A DNA stretch of 64,000 nt from Planctomycetota bacterium (GTDB taxonomy: Bacteria; Planctomycetota; B15-G4; SIAN01): positions 62,001 to 126,000 of the forward strand of contig JAEUIC010000022.1 of assembly GCA_016795285.1 (NCBI GenBank), in the 5' to 3' direction. Positions 8,756 to 16,575 of the stretch are shown here, piece by piece. A program made the position numbers and the translations under genes. The notes beneath the pieces are model-generated. The model made no database searches. It was not told the DNA's origin and saw only the letters and a program-made list of their open reading frames with translations. How positions within the stretch are numbered: position 1 is the first letter of the stretch; each line of letters opens with the position of its first letter.

Positions 8756-9996
8756 ACGATCGCGCGACGCTGCACGACGTCACGGCGCCGCCGCTGGTGG
8801 CCCACTTGATCCGCACCTGGATCGCCCTGTCGGAGACCTTCATCGAGGGGCAGGTGGTCGGCAGCGCCCGCAGCCGTCCGCTGGTGGTCGCGCGCCATGA
8901 GCGAGCGGGCGCGCGCGCGCGGCTCGGCGCGCGGCCGCTCTGGCTCACCACCGAAGGGCTCTCGGCTCCGGCGCAGTTCGTCGCCGATCTCGCCTACCGG
9001 GTGCGCCGCCTCTCGTCGCGCGAGGCGAGCGGCATGGCGGCGCGCCTCGCCGCCGCGGGCGTCGACCTGATCCACGCCCACTTCGGCACCGACGCCGCGT
9101 TCTTCGCGCCGGTCTGGCGGCAGCTCGATGTGCCGCGGGTGGTCAGCTTCTACGGTTACGACGCGGTGAAGGCGGCGCGCCGTTTCGGCGGCCTCGGTCG
9201 CCGCCACCTGCAGAGCGTGATCGAGGCGTTCGACGCGTTCGTGGTGCCGTCGCAGGACATGGCGCAGGATGTCCGCGCGCTCGGCGCGCCGGCAGGACGC
9301 GTGGTCGTGCTGCCGTGGGGGATCGACGTCGAGCGCTTCCGGCCGCCCGCCGCCGGCGGCTCGCCCACGAGCGCTTCCGCAGCGTCGCCTGCGCCAGCAG
9401 CGGCCGCGCGGCCGCTGCGCGCCGTCGCGGTCTGCCGCTTCATCGAGAAGAAGGGACTCGCCGATGCGCTGGCGGCATTCGCCGCGGCCCACGCCGCTGG
9501 TGCCGCGAGCGAGCTGACGCTGGCCGGCGACGGTCCGCTGCGCGGCGCGCTGGTGGCGCAGGCGCGCGCGCTCGGCATCGCGGAGCAGGTCCGCTTCGCC
9601 GGCTTCGTCGCGCCGAGCGAACTGCCCGACTTCCTGCGCCAGCACGACCTCTTCCTCCATCCGAGCGTGACGCCGGCGGACGGCGACAAGGAGGGGGTCC
9701 CGACCTCGATCCTCGAGGCGGCGGCGAGCGGCCTGCCGATCCTCGCGACGCGCCACGGCGGCATTCCGGAAGCCGTCGAGGAGGGGGTGACCGGCCACCT
9801 CGTCGCGGAGCACGACGTCGCCGCGCTCACCGCCCGCCTCGTCGAGCTCGCGCGCGACCCGCAGCGGCGCGCGGCGTTCGGCGCCGCCGGCCGTGCGCGC
9901 ATCCGCGAGCGGTTCGACGTCGTGCGCCAGAACGCGCGCCGCGAGCAGCTCTACTTCGACCTGCTGCGCGCCGAGCGCGCCGCGAAGGGGCGCTGA
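8752..9996 (+). CDS. Family 4 glycosyltransferase
   Basis: 414 residues. GT-B fold: an N-terminal domain with HLIRTWIALSETFIEGQV (the donor-independent loop often written 'SETFI') and LIHAHFGTDAAF, and a C-terminal GT4 domain with VVLPWGIDVERFRP, LTLAGDGPLR and the acidic EGVPTSILEAAASGLP motif near residue 316 (E-x7-E, which contacts the sugar nucleotide in the family). Retaining mechanism expected; donor and acceptor are unknown. It is the only glycosyltransferase in this part of the locus, so further transferases and a priming enzyme must lie elsewhere. The start overlaps the upstream stop as ATGA. Confidence 0.92.
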   Translation: MNDRATLHDVTAPPLVAHLIRTWIALSETFIEGQVVGSARSRPLVVARHERAGARARLGARPLWLTTEGLSAPAQFVADLAYRVRRLSSREASGMAARLAAAGVDLIHAHFGTDAAFFAPVWRQLDVPRVVSFYGYDAVKAARRFGGLGRRHLQSVIEAFDAFVVPSQDMAQDVRALGAPAGRVVVLPWGIDVERFRPPAAGGSPTSASAASPAPAAAARPLRAVAVCRFIEKKGLADALAAFAAAHAAGAASELTLAGDGPLRGALVAQARALGIAEQVRFAGFVAPSELPDFLRQHDLFLHPSVTPADGDKEGVPTSILEAAASGLPILATRHGGIPEAVEEGVTGHLVAEHDVAALTARLVELARDPQRRAAFGAAGRARIRERFDVVRQNARREQLYFDLLRAERAAKGR

Positions 9997-9997
9997 G

Positions 9998-10936
9998 ATG
10001 CACCGCCGCCTCTGCCTCGGCCGCGTGCCGATCCTGCTGTTCCACACGGTGCGCACGCGCGGTGCGCCGATGGAGGGGCCGCGCGGCGAGCTCTCGCTCG
10101 AGGCCGACGTCTTCGCGCGCGGGCTCGCCTCGCTGCGGGCCGGCGGCTACCGCTCGATCCGCTGCCGCGAGCTGCACGACCATCTCGCGCACGGCGCGCC
10201 GCTGCCGCCGCGGCCGATCTTGCTGACCTTCGACGACGGCTGGCTCGACAATTGGACGGTGGCGGCGCCGCTGCTGGCGCAGCACGGTTTCGGAGCGACG
10301 CTCTTCGTCGCCACCGACCTGCTCGACGTCGCGGGCGATGCGCGCGGCGTGCGGCCGGCGCTGGCAGCCGGGCGCGAGGGCTCCGCCGACGCTACGGAGA
10401 TCGAGCAGCAGGGCTACCTGCGGCCGTGCGAGCTGCAGGCGCTCGCTGCGCAGGGCGTCTTCGAGATCGAGGCGCACTCGGCGTCGCACGCCGTGCTCGA
10501 TCGCACGACGACGCCGTGGACCTGGTTCGGCCAGCGCGGGCCGGGCGAGGACGAGGCGGCGCAATGCGCGCGCATCGCCGCCGATCTCGAGCGCTGCAAG
10601 GCGCGCTTCGTGGAGTTGCTCGGTCGCGCGCCGGAGTTCCTGGCGTGGCCGGGCGGCGGGGCGAGTCGTGCGGGGCTCGACGTCGCGCGCGCGGCCGGCT
10701 TCCGCGCGACCTTCCTCACCGACGAGTGGGCGCACGAGGTCGCGCCCGGCCCCGACGCGATCCCGCGCGCCTTCTTCTCGCAGTACTGGCGCGGGCCGGG
10801 AGCCGACCGCGCGCGCGTCTGGAAGATGCGCGGCGTCGCCGATTGGGAGAGCGGCGCGTGGCACGGCTACGTGCGGCTGTTCGTGGCCAACCGCTGGATG
10901 GGATTCGCGCGACGATGGCGCAGGAGCAGCAGGTGA
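9998..10936 (+). CDS. Polysaccharide deacetylase (NodB domain)
   Basis: 312 residues, beginning 1 base after the glycosyltransferase stop. NodB signatures: ILLTFDDGWLDNW near residue 76 (the FDDG motif with the catalytic base and a metal-binding Asp) and EAHSASHAVL near residue 158 (H-S-x-x-H metal site). Members of carbohydrate esterase family 4 remove N-acetyl groups from polysaccharides. No signal peptide is seen, so it may act in the cytoplasm or at the inner membrane on intermediates. With the acyltransferase upstream it suggests that the secreted polymer is chemically tailored. Its 3' end overlaps the next gene by 22 bases. Confidence 0.9.
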   Translation: MHRRLCLGRVPILLFHTVRTRGAPMEGPRGELSLEADVFARGLASLRAGGYRSIRCRELHDHLAHGAPLPPRPILLTFDDGWLDNWTVAAPLLAQHGFGATLFVATDLLDVAGDARGVRPALAAGREGSADATEIEQQGYLRPCELQALAAQGVFEIEAHSASHAVLDRTTTPWTWFGQRGPGEDEAAQCARIAADLERCKARFVELLGRAPEFLAWPGGGASRAGLDVARAAGFRATFLTDEWAHEVAPGPDAIPRAFFSQYWRGPGADRARVWKMRGVADWESGAWHGYVRLFVANRWMGFARRWRRSSR

Positions 10937-12897
10937 ACGGCGGACGAGCGCGGGCCGGCGGGGCGGGCGCGGGGGGCGGCGCGGCGGCACTGGTCGCGGC
11001 GGCGCTGGGCGGGCTCCTCGTCGGAGGCATCGAGTGCGCGTGGCTGCTGCGCGCGTCGGAGGTGGTCGTCGCCACGCCGGTCGCCGACGCGTGGAGCGTC
11101 GCGTGGCGCTACGCCGTCGCGGCGGCGGCGGTCGCGTTGGCGGCGCTGCCGCTGCTGGTGCTGGCGGGACGAGCGAGCCCGCGCGTCGCCGCCGCGCCGC
11201 GTGGAGCGGTGGCGCTGCTGGCCGCGTGGTCGGCGCTGCTCTTCGTCGTGGCGGGCGATTGGGTGCACGAGCGGCTGCTCGCCAACGTGCCGTTCTTCGC
11301 GCTGCGCTCGCTGCTGGCGACGGCGGCTCTCGCGCTCGGCGCGCTGCTGACGGGCGGCGTCGCGGCGGCGGGCCTCGCGCGGGCGCCGCGTGCGACGCTC
11401 GCCGTGCTGGGGCTGCTGGGTGGCGCGGCGTTCGGAGCGATCGCGGCAGGGAGCGTCGGGGGCGGCGCCGCGAGACCGACGGCCGCGCTGCCGCTCGCCG
11501 CCGGAGCGACGCCGCGCCACGTGGTGCTGCTGGTGATCGACACGTTGCGCGCCGATCGGCTCGGCTGCTACGGCTACCCGCGCGCGACCTCGCCCGAGCT
11601 CGATGCGCTGGCGGCGAAGGGCGTCCTCTTCGAGCACGCGCTGGCGCAGGCGCCGATGACGCGCGGCTCGGTGGCGTCGCTCTTCACGTCGCTCTATCCC
11701 GATGCGCACGCCACCAACGACGTGCTCGATCGCCTGCCCGATGCCGCCGACACCTTGGCTGAACGGCTGCAGCGCTCCGGCTGGCGCACCGCCTGCTTCA
11801 GCACCAACGAGAACGTCTCGCCGGTCTTCGGCTTCGACCAGGGGTTCGAGCAGTTCTGGCTGCACCGCCTGTCGCGCCTCGAGCGGTTCACCGCGTGGGG
11901 ACGCCTGTCGCACTTCGCGACCGAGACGCTCGGCTTCGGCCGCGTCGCCGCCGACCTCGACGACAGCGATGCGCGTCACCTCACCGACGCGGTGCTCTCG
12001 TGGTTGCCGCCGCCGACCGCCGCGCCGCAGTTCCTCTACGTGCAGTACATCGATCCGCACAGCCCCTACGCGCCACCCGAGGACCTGCTGAACGAGGTGT
12101 CGCCCGATGCGGAGCGGATGGCGACGCGCGGCCGCTTCCCGCACAACTGCCCGCCCCATCCGTTCGGCCGCTGGCCCGAGCAGGAGGAGGGGATCGCCGA
12201 AGGCATCGCGCAGCTCTACGACGCCGAGATCCGCTGGTGCGATCGCGAGGTCGGCCGGCTGGTGCGCGAACTCGAGGCGCGCGGCTACCTGCGCGACAGC
12301 TGGCTGGTGATCACGGCCGACCACGGCGAGGAGTTCTTCGACCACGCGCAGCTCGGCCACGGCCACTCGATGTACGACGAGCTGCTGCGCGTGCCGCTGA
12401 TCGTGCTGGGCCCGGGTGTCGTGCCGGGGCGCGTGGCGACGCCGGTGCAGCTGGTCGATCTGCTGCCGACGCTGCTGGCCGGCGTCGGCATCGAGCCGGG
12501 CGACGGCCTCCACGGCCGCGACTTGCGCGAGCTGCTCTTCGCCGAGGGCGCCGAGCGGGCGGCCTTCGCGGCGGGCGAGGGGCGCGAGCGGGTCGCCTTC
12601 GCGCAGCGCTCGAACGGCCATCCGATGGCGATGGTGCGGGTCGGGTCGGAGAAGCTGATCGAGTTCGACCACGACGACGCGACGCACCGCTACCTCTACG
12701 ACCTCGCCGCCGATCCGCGCGAGCAGCTCGACCTCGCGGCGGAGCGGCCCGAGCGGGTCGAGGCGCTCGCGCGGCTGCTGGCGCAGCGCCGGGCGGCCGC
12801 CCGCGCCGCTCGCCTCGACGGCAGCGAGCAGGTCGAGCTCGGCGACGACTCGCGCAACGTCCTGAAGGCGCTCGGCTACGTCGACGGCGACGAGTAG
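10915..12897 (+). CDS. Membrane-anchored alkaline-phosphatase-superfamily enzyme ('sulfatase'), Thr at nucleophile site
   Basis: 660 residues from the ATG at 10915, which overlaps the deacetylase gene by 22 bases. The first ~190 residues hold several membrane helices; the rest is a sulfatase-fold domain starting at HVVLLVIDTLRADRLGCYGY (metal Asp) and ending with the metal site TADHGEEF and a VDLLPTLLA segment. At the position of the formylglycine Cys (C-x-P-S-R in true sulfatases) it reads T-R-G-S-V, with Thr249 aligned to the Cys. The maturation motif is therefore missing. Multi-helix N-terminus plus Thr nucleophile resembles LtaS/EptA-type phosphotransferases, so transfer of a phospho-substituent to the polysaccharide or a lipid is a reasonable guess. 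Sulfate hydrolysis is not supported. Confidence 0.83.
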   Translation: MAQEQQVNGGRARAGGAGAGGGAAALVAAALGGLLVGGIECAWLLRASEVVVATPVADAWSVAWRYAVAAAAVALAALPLLVLAGRASPRVAAAPRGAVALLAAWSALLFVVAGDWVHERLLANVPFFALRSLLATAALALGALLTGGVAAAGLARAPRATLAVLGLLGGAAFGAIAAGSVGGGAARPTAALPLAAGATPRHVVLLVIDTLRADRLGCYGYPRATSPELDALAAKGVLFEHALAQAPMTRGSVASLFTSLYPDAHATNDVLDRLPDAADTLAERLQRSGWRTACFSTNENVSPVFGFDQGFEQFWLHRLSRLERFTAWGRLSHFATETLGFGRVAADLDDSDARHLTDAVLSWLPPPTAAPQFLYVQYIDPHSPYAPPEDLLNEVSPDAERMATRGRFPHNCPPHPFGRWPEQEEGIAEGIAQLYDAEIRWCDREVGRLVRELEARGYLRDSWLVITADHGEEFFDHAQLGHGHSMYDELLRVPLIVLGPGVVPGRVATPVQLVDLLPTLLAGVGIEPGDGLHGRDLRELLFAEGAERAAFAAGEGRERVAFAQRSNGHPMAMVRVGSEKLIEFDHDDATHRYLYDLAADPREQLDLAAERPERVEALARLLAQRRAAARAARLDGSEQVELGDDSRNVLKALGYVDGDE

Positions 12898-12899
12898 CC

Positions 12900-12930
12900 G
12901 GCGGCGGAACGCTCCCGGAACGAAACGTCC
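12900..12930 (+). repeat. Dispersed repeat A, copy 1
   Basis: Core CGGAACGCTCCCGGAACG preceded by GGCGG and followed by AAACGTCC. It starts 2 bases after a stop codon and 77 bases before the ECF sigma start. It contains GGAAC and, 15 bases on, CGTC, which resembles an ECF -35/-10 pair. The other copies lie at 31169, 31503, 31649, 59291 and 59445. Confidence 0.75.
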
Positions 12931-12976
12931 ACCGTGTGATGGAACGGGGGCCACGCGCGAATGATGGCGTGACGCG

Positions 12977-13567
12977 ATGGACACCTCCCGACTCGACGAA
13001 CTGTTGCGGCGCCACGCCGGCCTGATCCAGAAGGTCGCCTGGGCCTACTGCCGCGACGCCACCGACCGCACCGACGTGGTGCAGGAGATCGCCGTGCAGC
13101 TGTGGCGAGCGCACGGCCGCTACGACCCGCGGCTGCGCGAGTCGACCTGGGTGGCGCGCATCGCGCTGAACGTCGCCATCTCCTTCCATCGCCGCGAGGA
13201 GCGCCACCGTCGCCACCGTGCGCCGCAAGCGGAGGCGCCCGAGTCGTCGCCGCAGCCGATCGACCCCGCGGCCGCCGGCGCCGACGCGGCGAGCCGCGAC
13301 GAGGAGGCGGCGCGGCTGCGTGGCGCCATCGAGAAGCTCGGAGCGCTCGACCGCGCGCTGGTGCTGCTCCACCTCGAGGGGCACGACCACGGCGAGATCG
13401 CGGCGGCGCTCGGGATCACGGCGGGGAACGTCGCCACCAAGTGGTGGCGCATCAAGGAGCGGCTGCGCGGCGCGCTGGCGCCGGCGGCGCGCGATGCCGC
13501 GCACGAGGCGGCGGGATCTCCAGCACGCGCCGCGACGAACCGGGGGGACGACCATGGAACTCGATGA
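12977..13567 (+). CDS. ECF-type RNA polymerase sigma factor
   Basis: 196 residues with only sigma regions 2 and 4, the ECF layout. Region 2 (about residues 9-85) has QKVAWAYCRDATDRTDVVQEIAVQLW and the -10-recognition helix DPRLRESTWVARIALNVAISFHRR. Region 4 (about 115-170) has LDRALVLLHLEGHDHGEIAAALGITAGNV with a helix-turn-helix. Regions are joined by an Ala/Pro-rich linker. The next gene starts 14 bases before this stop and encodes a membrane protein that may be its regulator. No zinc-binding (HxxxCxxC) anti-sigma motif is present in the pair. A GGAAC-containing repeat lies upstream and could be its own promoter. Confidence 0.9.
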   Translation: MDTSRLDELLRRHAGLIQKVAWAYCRDATDRTDVVQEIAVQLWRAHGRYDPRLRESTWVARIALNVAISFHRREERHRRHRAPQAEAPESSPQPIDPAAAGADAASRDEEAARLRGAIEKLGALDRALVLLHLEGHDHGEIAAALGITAGNVATKWWRIKERLRGALAPAARDAAHEAAGSPARAATNRGDDHGTR

Positions 13568-14276
13568 GCTGAAGGCCGCGTGGGCGGCGCAAGGCGCCCG
13601 TCTCGAGCAGTGCGTCGTCGTGCCGGAGTCGCTGCTGCGCGAGCGGTCGCGCCGCACGCTCCGCTCCACGCTCGCGCCCTTCGCCTTCGGGCGGCTGCTC
13701 GAGTGCGCGATCGGCGTCGCGCTGCTCGCGGCGCTGCTCCCGGTGGTGATCGGGCAGCTCGAGCGGCCGCGCTACCTGCTGATCGGCATGGCGACGGTCG
13801 GCTACGTCGCGGTCGCCACAGCGCAATGCCTCGGCCTGCTGATCGGCAGCCTGCGCCTTTCCGCCGACCGGCCGGTGGTGGAGCTGCAGCAGGCGCTCGA
13901 GCGCATGCGCCTCGCCGAGTTCCGCTGCTTTCGCTTCGTGCTGCTCGGCGGGGTGGCGGCGTGGCTGCCGCTCGCCGTGCTGCTGCTCGAGGCGATCGGC
14001 GGAGCGCCGCTGCAGGACGCGCTCGACCGCTCGCCGCTGCTGCAGCAGCTCCCGCTCGGCTGGCTCGCGGCGAACGTGCTGCTGGGCGCGGCGCTGCTGG
14101 CGGGCGGCTGGCTCTGGTCGCGGCGGCAGCTCGAGCGCGGCGACCTCTCGCCGTTCGCCCGCCGCCTGCGCGACGCGTTGACGAGCGCCCCGCTGCACCG
14201 CGCGCACCGCCACCTCGCCGAGCTCGCCGGCTTCGCGCGCGACGAGGCGCCGGCGACCGGCGACGCCACGGGCTGA
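13554..14276 (+). CDS. Membrane protein in ECF sigma operon, putative anti-sigma factor
   Basis: 240 residues from the ATG at 13554, which overlaps the sigma gene by 14 bases and has a GGGG-rich stretch ahead of it. A short cytoplasmic N-terminus (MELDELKAAWAAQ) of the type seen in proteins encoded beside ECF factors is followed by about four membrane helices (around residues 45-70, 75-100, 125-150 and 165-185) and a charged C-terminal tail. Overlap and topology suggest it holds or senses for the sigma factor. It has no recognisable anti-sigma domain, so the function is inferred from position only. Confidence 0.75.
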   Translation: MELDELKAAWAAQGARLEQCVVVPESLLRERSRRTLRSTLAPFAFGRLLECAIGVALLAALLPVVIGQLERPRYLLIGMATVGYVAVATAQCLGLLIGSLRLSADRPVVELQQALERMRLAEFRCFRFVLLGGVAAWLPLAVLLLEAIGGAPLQDALDRSPLLQQLPLGWLAANVLLGAALLAGGWLWSRRQLERGDLSPFARRLRDALTSAPLHRAHRHLAELAGFARDEAPATGDATG

Positions 14277-14295
14277 TCGGCGCGGCGAGCGGCCG

Positions 14296-15375
14296 CTACT
14301 TCGCGCCGCGCGCCCGCAGCCACGGCGCCACGCGCGCCGCGAGCGCCTCGCCCACCGCCTCGTTCAGCCGCGCGCTCGGGTGGGTCTGGTCGAGGAAGAG
14401 CTGCTCGATCGGCAGCGAGCGCGCCAGCTGCAGCGCGACGGCGACCCCGTCGACCACGCCGGGCGCGCCGCCGTCGGAGAGGCGCAGCGCGCTGCCGAAG
14501 TCGTACTGCCGCTTCTGGTACTCGTTGATGACGCGCTTCGGGCCCGCGGTCGGCACGTTGAAGCGCGCGCCGCCGACCAGCACGATCAGCTCCGCACCGA
14601 GCGCCTGCGCCGAGGCGCGACAGCGTTCGAGCAGCTCGCTGAACTCGTCGGGCGTGAGGCGCGGGCGCTGGCCTTCGGGCGGCGCCTCGCCGCCGCGCAA
14701 CGACCAGAGCCGCCGCGCGATCGCGCTGCCCGCCAGCCAGTTCGGCGGTCGGCGCGCCTGCAGCCGGCGGTGGCTCTCGAAGTCGCTCGTGCCGTCCCAG
14801 CTGACGCTCTCGTTCCAGCCGAAGTTGAGCACCACGAGGTCGGGCTGCAGGGGCGCCGCGCGCGTCTCGAGGAAGCGCCAGCCCTGGAAGAGCGTGAAGC
14901 CCGGCACGCCGGCGTTGATGCACTCGATCGGCGTGGCTGGGAACTGCGCGCGGAGCCGCCGCTCGAGCGCCTGCACGAACGACTCCTCCGCTCGCAGCAG
15001 GTAGCCGAACGTGCACGAGTCGCCGAGGCAGAGCACGCGCTGCTCGCCGGCCGCCTTGGTCGCCGCGATCTCGCCCTCTTCGCGCAGCCCTTGCGAGTTC
15101 GACACCAGGCCGAAGAAGGGGTGGCGATCCTGCTCGAGCCGCACGCTCGGCGCGAGGCGCCAGAAGAGCTCGGGATCGGGCTCGATCAGGTCCATGAACT
15201 GCGTGCGCGGGTCGTTCGCCAGCGCGCTGCCGAGCTGCGCAAGGCGGATCGGCGCCTGCTCGGGGGCGACGATGCGCACGGCGACTTCCACCGCGAGCAG
15301 CGCGACCAGCAGCGCGACGCCGGACAGCGCGGCGCGGCGGAACGCGCGCCGGAGCGACCGGCGCGCTTCGATCAC
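14296..15375 (-). CDS. Membrane-anchored SGNH/GDSL hydrolase
   Basis: 359 residues, starting at a GTG that overlaps the upstream DUF1573 stop by 4 bases. One N-terminal membrane helix (LSGVALLVALLAVEVAVRIV) is followed by an SGNH domain: block I LCLGDSCTFGYL (catalytic Ser), block II INAGVPGFTLFQG (Gly), block III LNFGWNE (a variant of G-x-N-D with Trp/Asn-Glu) and block V DQTHPS (catalytic Asp and His). SGNH enzymes of this type are esterases or acetyltransferases of envelope glycans such as AlgX/PatB. The periplasmic location fits that, but the substrate is unknown. Transcribed with the DUF1573 gene and converging on the ECF operon. Confidence 0.85.
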   Translation of the reverse strand: MIEARRSLRRAFRRAALSGVALLVALLAVEVAVRIVAPEQAPIRLAQLGSALANDPRTQFMDLIEPDPELFWRLAPSVRLEQDRHPFFGLVSNSQGLREEGEIAATKAAGEQRVLCLGDSCTFGYLLRAEESFVQALERRLRAQFPATPIECINAGVPGFTLFQGWRFLETRAAPLQPDLVVLNFGWNESVSWDGTSDFESHRRLQARRPPNWLAGSAIARRLWSLRGGEAPPEGQRPRLTPDEFSELLERCRASAQALGAELIVLVGGARFNVPTAGPKRVINEYQKRQYDFGSALRLSDGGAPGVVDGVAVALQLARSLPIEQLFLDQTHPSARLNEAVGEALAARVAPWLRARGAK

Positions 15376-16478
15376 GGGGCGCCCTTGGTCGTCGACTTGT
15401 ACCAGCCGCGGAACGGCACCTTGCGCACCGGCAGGTCGGGATGGTCGGCGTTCAGCACCACGCTGCCGGTGAAGTAGTTCGCCTTGCCGAGCTTGGCCGG
15501 CGCCGTCACCTTCACCACGTACTTCATCCCCTTCTCGACTTCGACGAGCTCGGCGGCGAACCCCTCGGAGGTGGGGCGGCAATCCTTCAGCTGGACGTCG
15601 CGCAGGAGGTAGGGGACGCGCGGGTCGCTGTTCTCGATGACGAGTTCGACCGTCTTGGCGGTCCCGGCGGTCATCACCTCGAAGTCGAGCAGGTTGGCCT
15701 GGTCGGGCTTGTTGTCGGCGAAGGTGACGCACGGCTCGACGGCGTAGCGCACCTGGACCTGGATCTCCTTCACGCGCGGATGGTCGACCGTCAGCTCGAT
15801 GTGGCCGAGCACGCTGCCCATCGGCGTCGTCGGCGCGAGTTCCGCGTCGATGCGCCAGGTCGGCGGCACCCCGGGCTCGGTCGCGACGCGCGTCGCCTTC
15901 ACCGTCAGCAGCTCCGGGGTCGGCGCCGATGCGCCGGTGATGGGGAACTCGCCGAGCGCGTCGGACCAGATCACCGCCGAGCACTTCGCGCCCATCCCCT
16001 TGCGCACCACGCCGAAGTCCAGCAGCCCCGGCTCGAGCGTGAAGGGCGAGGTCATGGTCGCGGCCATCGTGAGGCTCAGCACGCCGCGCGACGGGTCGTT
16101 GCTGTAGACGCGGATCGCCTTGCTGATCGCCTTCTCGTCGCCCGGCGTGGTGGCGGCCGCCGTCCGCATGACGACCTCGAGCACCGCCTCCTCGCCCGGC
16201 GACAGCACGCCGAGCATCCGCGTGTCGCGCAGCTGCGCCTCTTCCCATGCCTTGCCGTCGATGGTGAAGCGCGACGCCGTGCACTGGCAGCTGTTGGTGA
16301 GCTTCTGGATCTCGAGGTCGGCGTCGCCGCGGTTGACCAGCGTGAACGTCGAGTGGAGCACCTCGCCGCGATAGACGGTGCCGAAGTCGTCGCCGTAGCG
16401 ATCGGCTTCGATGCGCGGCGTCCCGGCCGGTTCGTGCGGCGCGAAGGATGCGGCGGCGAGGAGGAGGAGGGCCAGCAT
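15372..16478 (-). CDS. DUF1573 periplasmic Ig-like-repeat protein
   Basis: 368 residues from the ATG at 16478, preferred over one 36 bases further upstream because GGAG lies 8 bases before it and it opens directly with a signal peptide (MLALLLLAAASFA). DUF1573-type beta-sandwich repeats: FGTVYRGEVLHSTFTLVNRGDADLEI, then LDFGVVRKGM, then a third segment (LDFEVMTAGTAKTVELVIEN), consistent with three ASH/Ig-like domains. SCQCTASRF after the first strand set is the conserved C-x-C turn of the family ('T-x-x-C-x-C'). The family is abundant in Planctomycetota and Bacteroidota and its role is unknown. Probably in an operon with the SGNH hydrolase. Confidence 0.88.
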   Translation of the reverse strand: MLALLLLAAASFAPHEPAGTPRIEADRYGDDFGTVYRGEVLHSTFTLVNRGDADLEIQKLTNSCQCTASRFTIDGKAWEEAQLRDTRMLGVLSPGEEAVLEVVMRTAAATTPGDEKAISKAIRVYSNDPSRGVLSLTMAATMTSPFTLEPGLLDFGVVRKGMGAKCSAVIWSDALGEFPITGASAPTPELLTVKATRVATEPGVPPTWRIDAELAPTTPMGSVLGHIELTVDHPRVKEIQVQVRYAVEPCVTFADNKPDQANLLDFEVMTAGTAKTVELVIENSDPRVPYLLRDVQLKDCRPTSEGFAAELVEVEKGMKYVVKVTAPAKLGKANYFTGSVVLNADHPDLPVRKVPFRGWYKSTTKGAP

Positions 16479-16560
16479 CGGACGAACTCCAGCGGGCTCG
16501 CGGGGCCGGCTCATTCAATCACGATTCGCCGCGCGGGCAACCCGTGCCGCCGGCGCGGCG

Positions 16561-16575
16561 TAACATCGCCGGCGC
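16561..16575 (+). promoter_or_regulatory. TAACAT -10-like hexamer just ahead of a start codon (possible leaderless promoter)
   Basis: TAACAT at 16561-16566 ends 9 bases before the ATG at 16576, and no Shine-Dalgarno sequence fits between. If it is the -10 element, transcription would start at or next to the ATG. No convincing -35 is seen. Confidence 0.35.
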
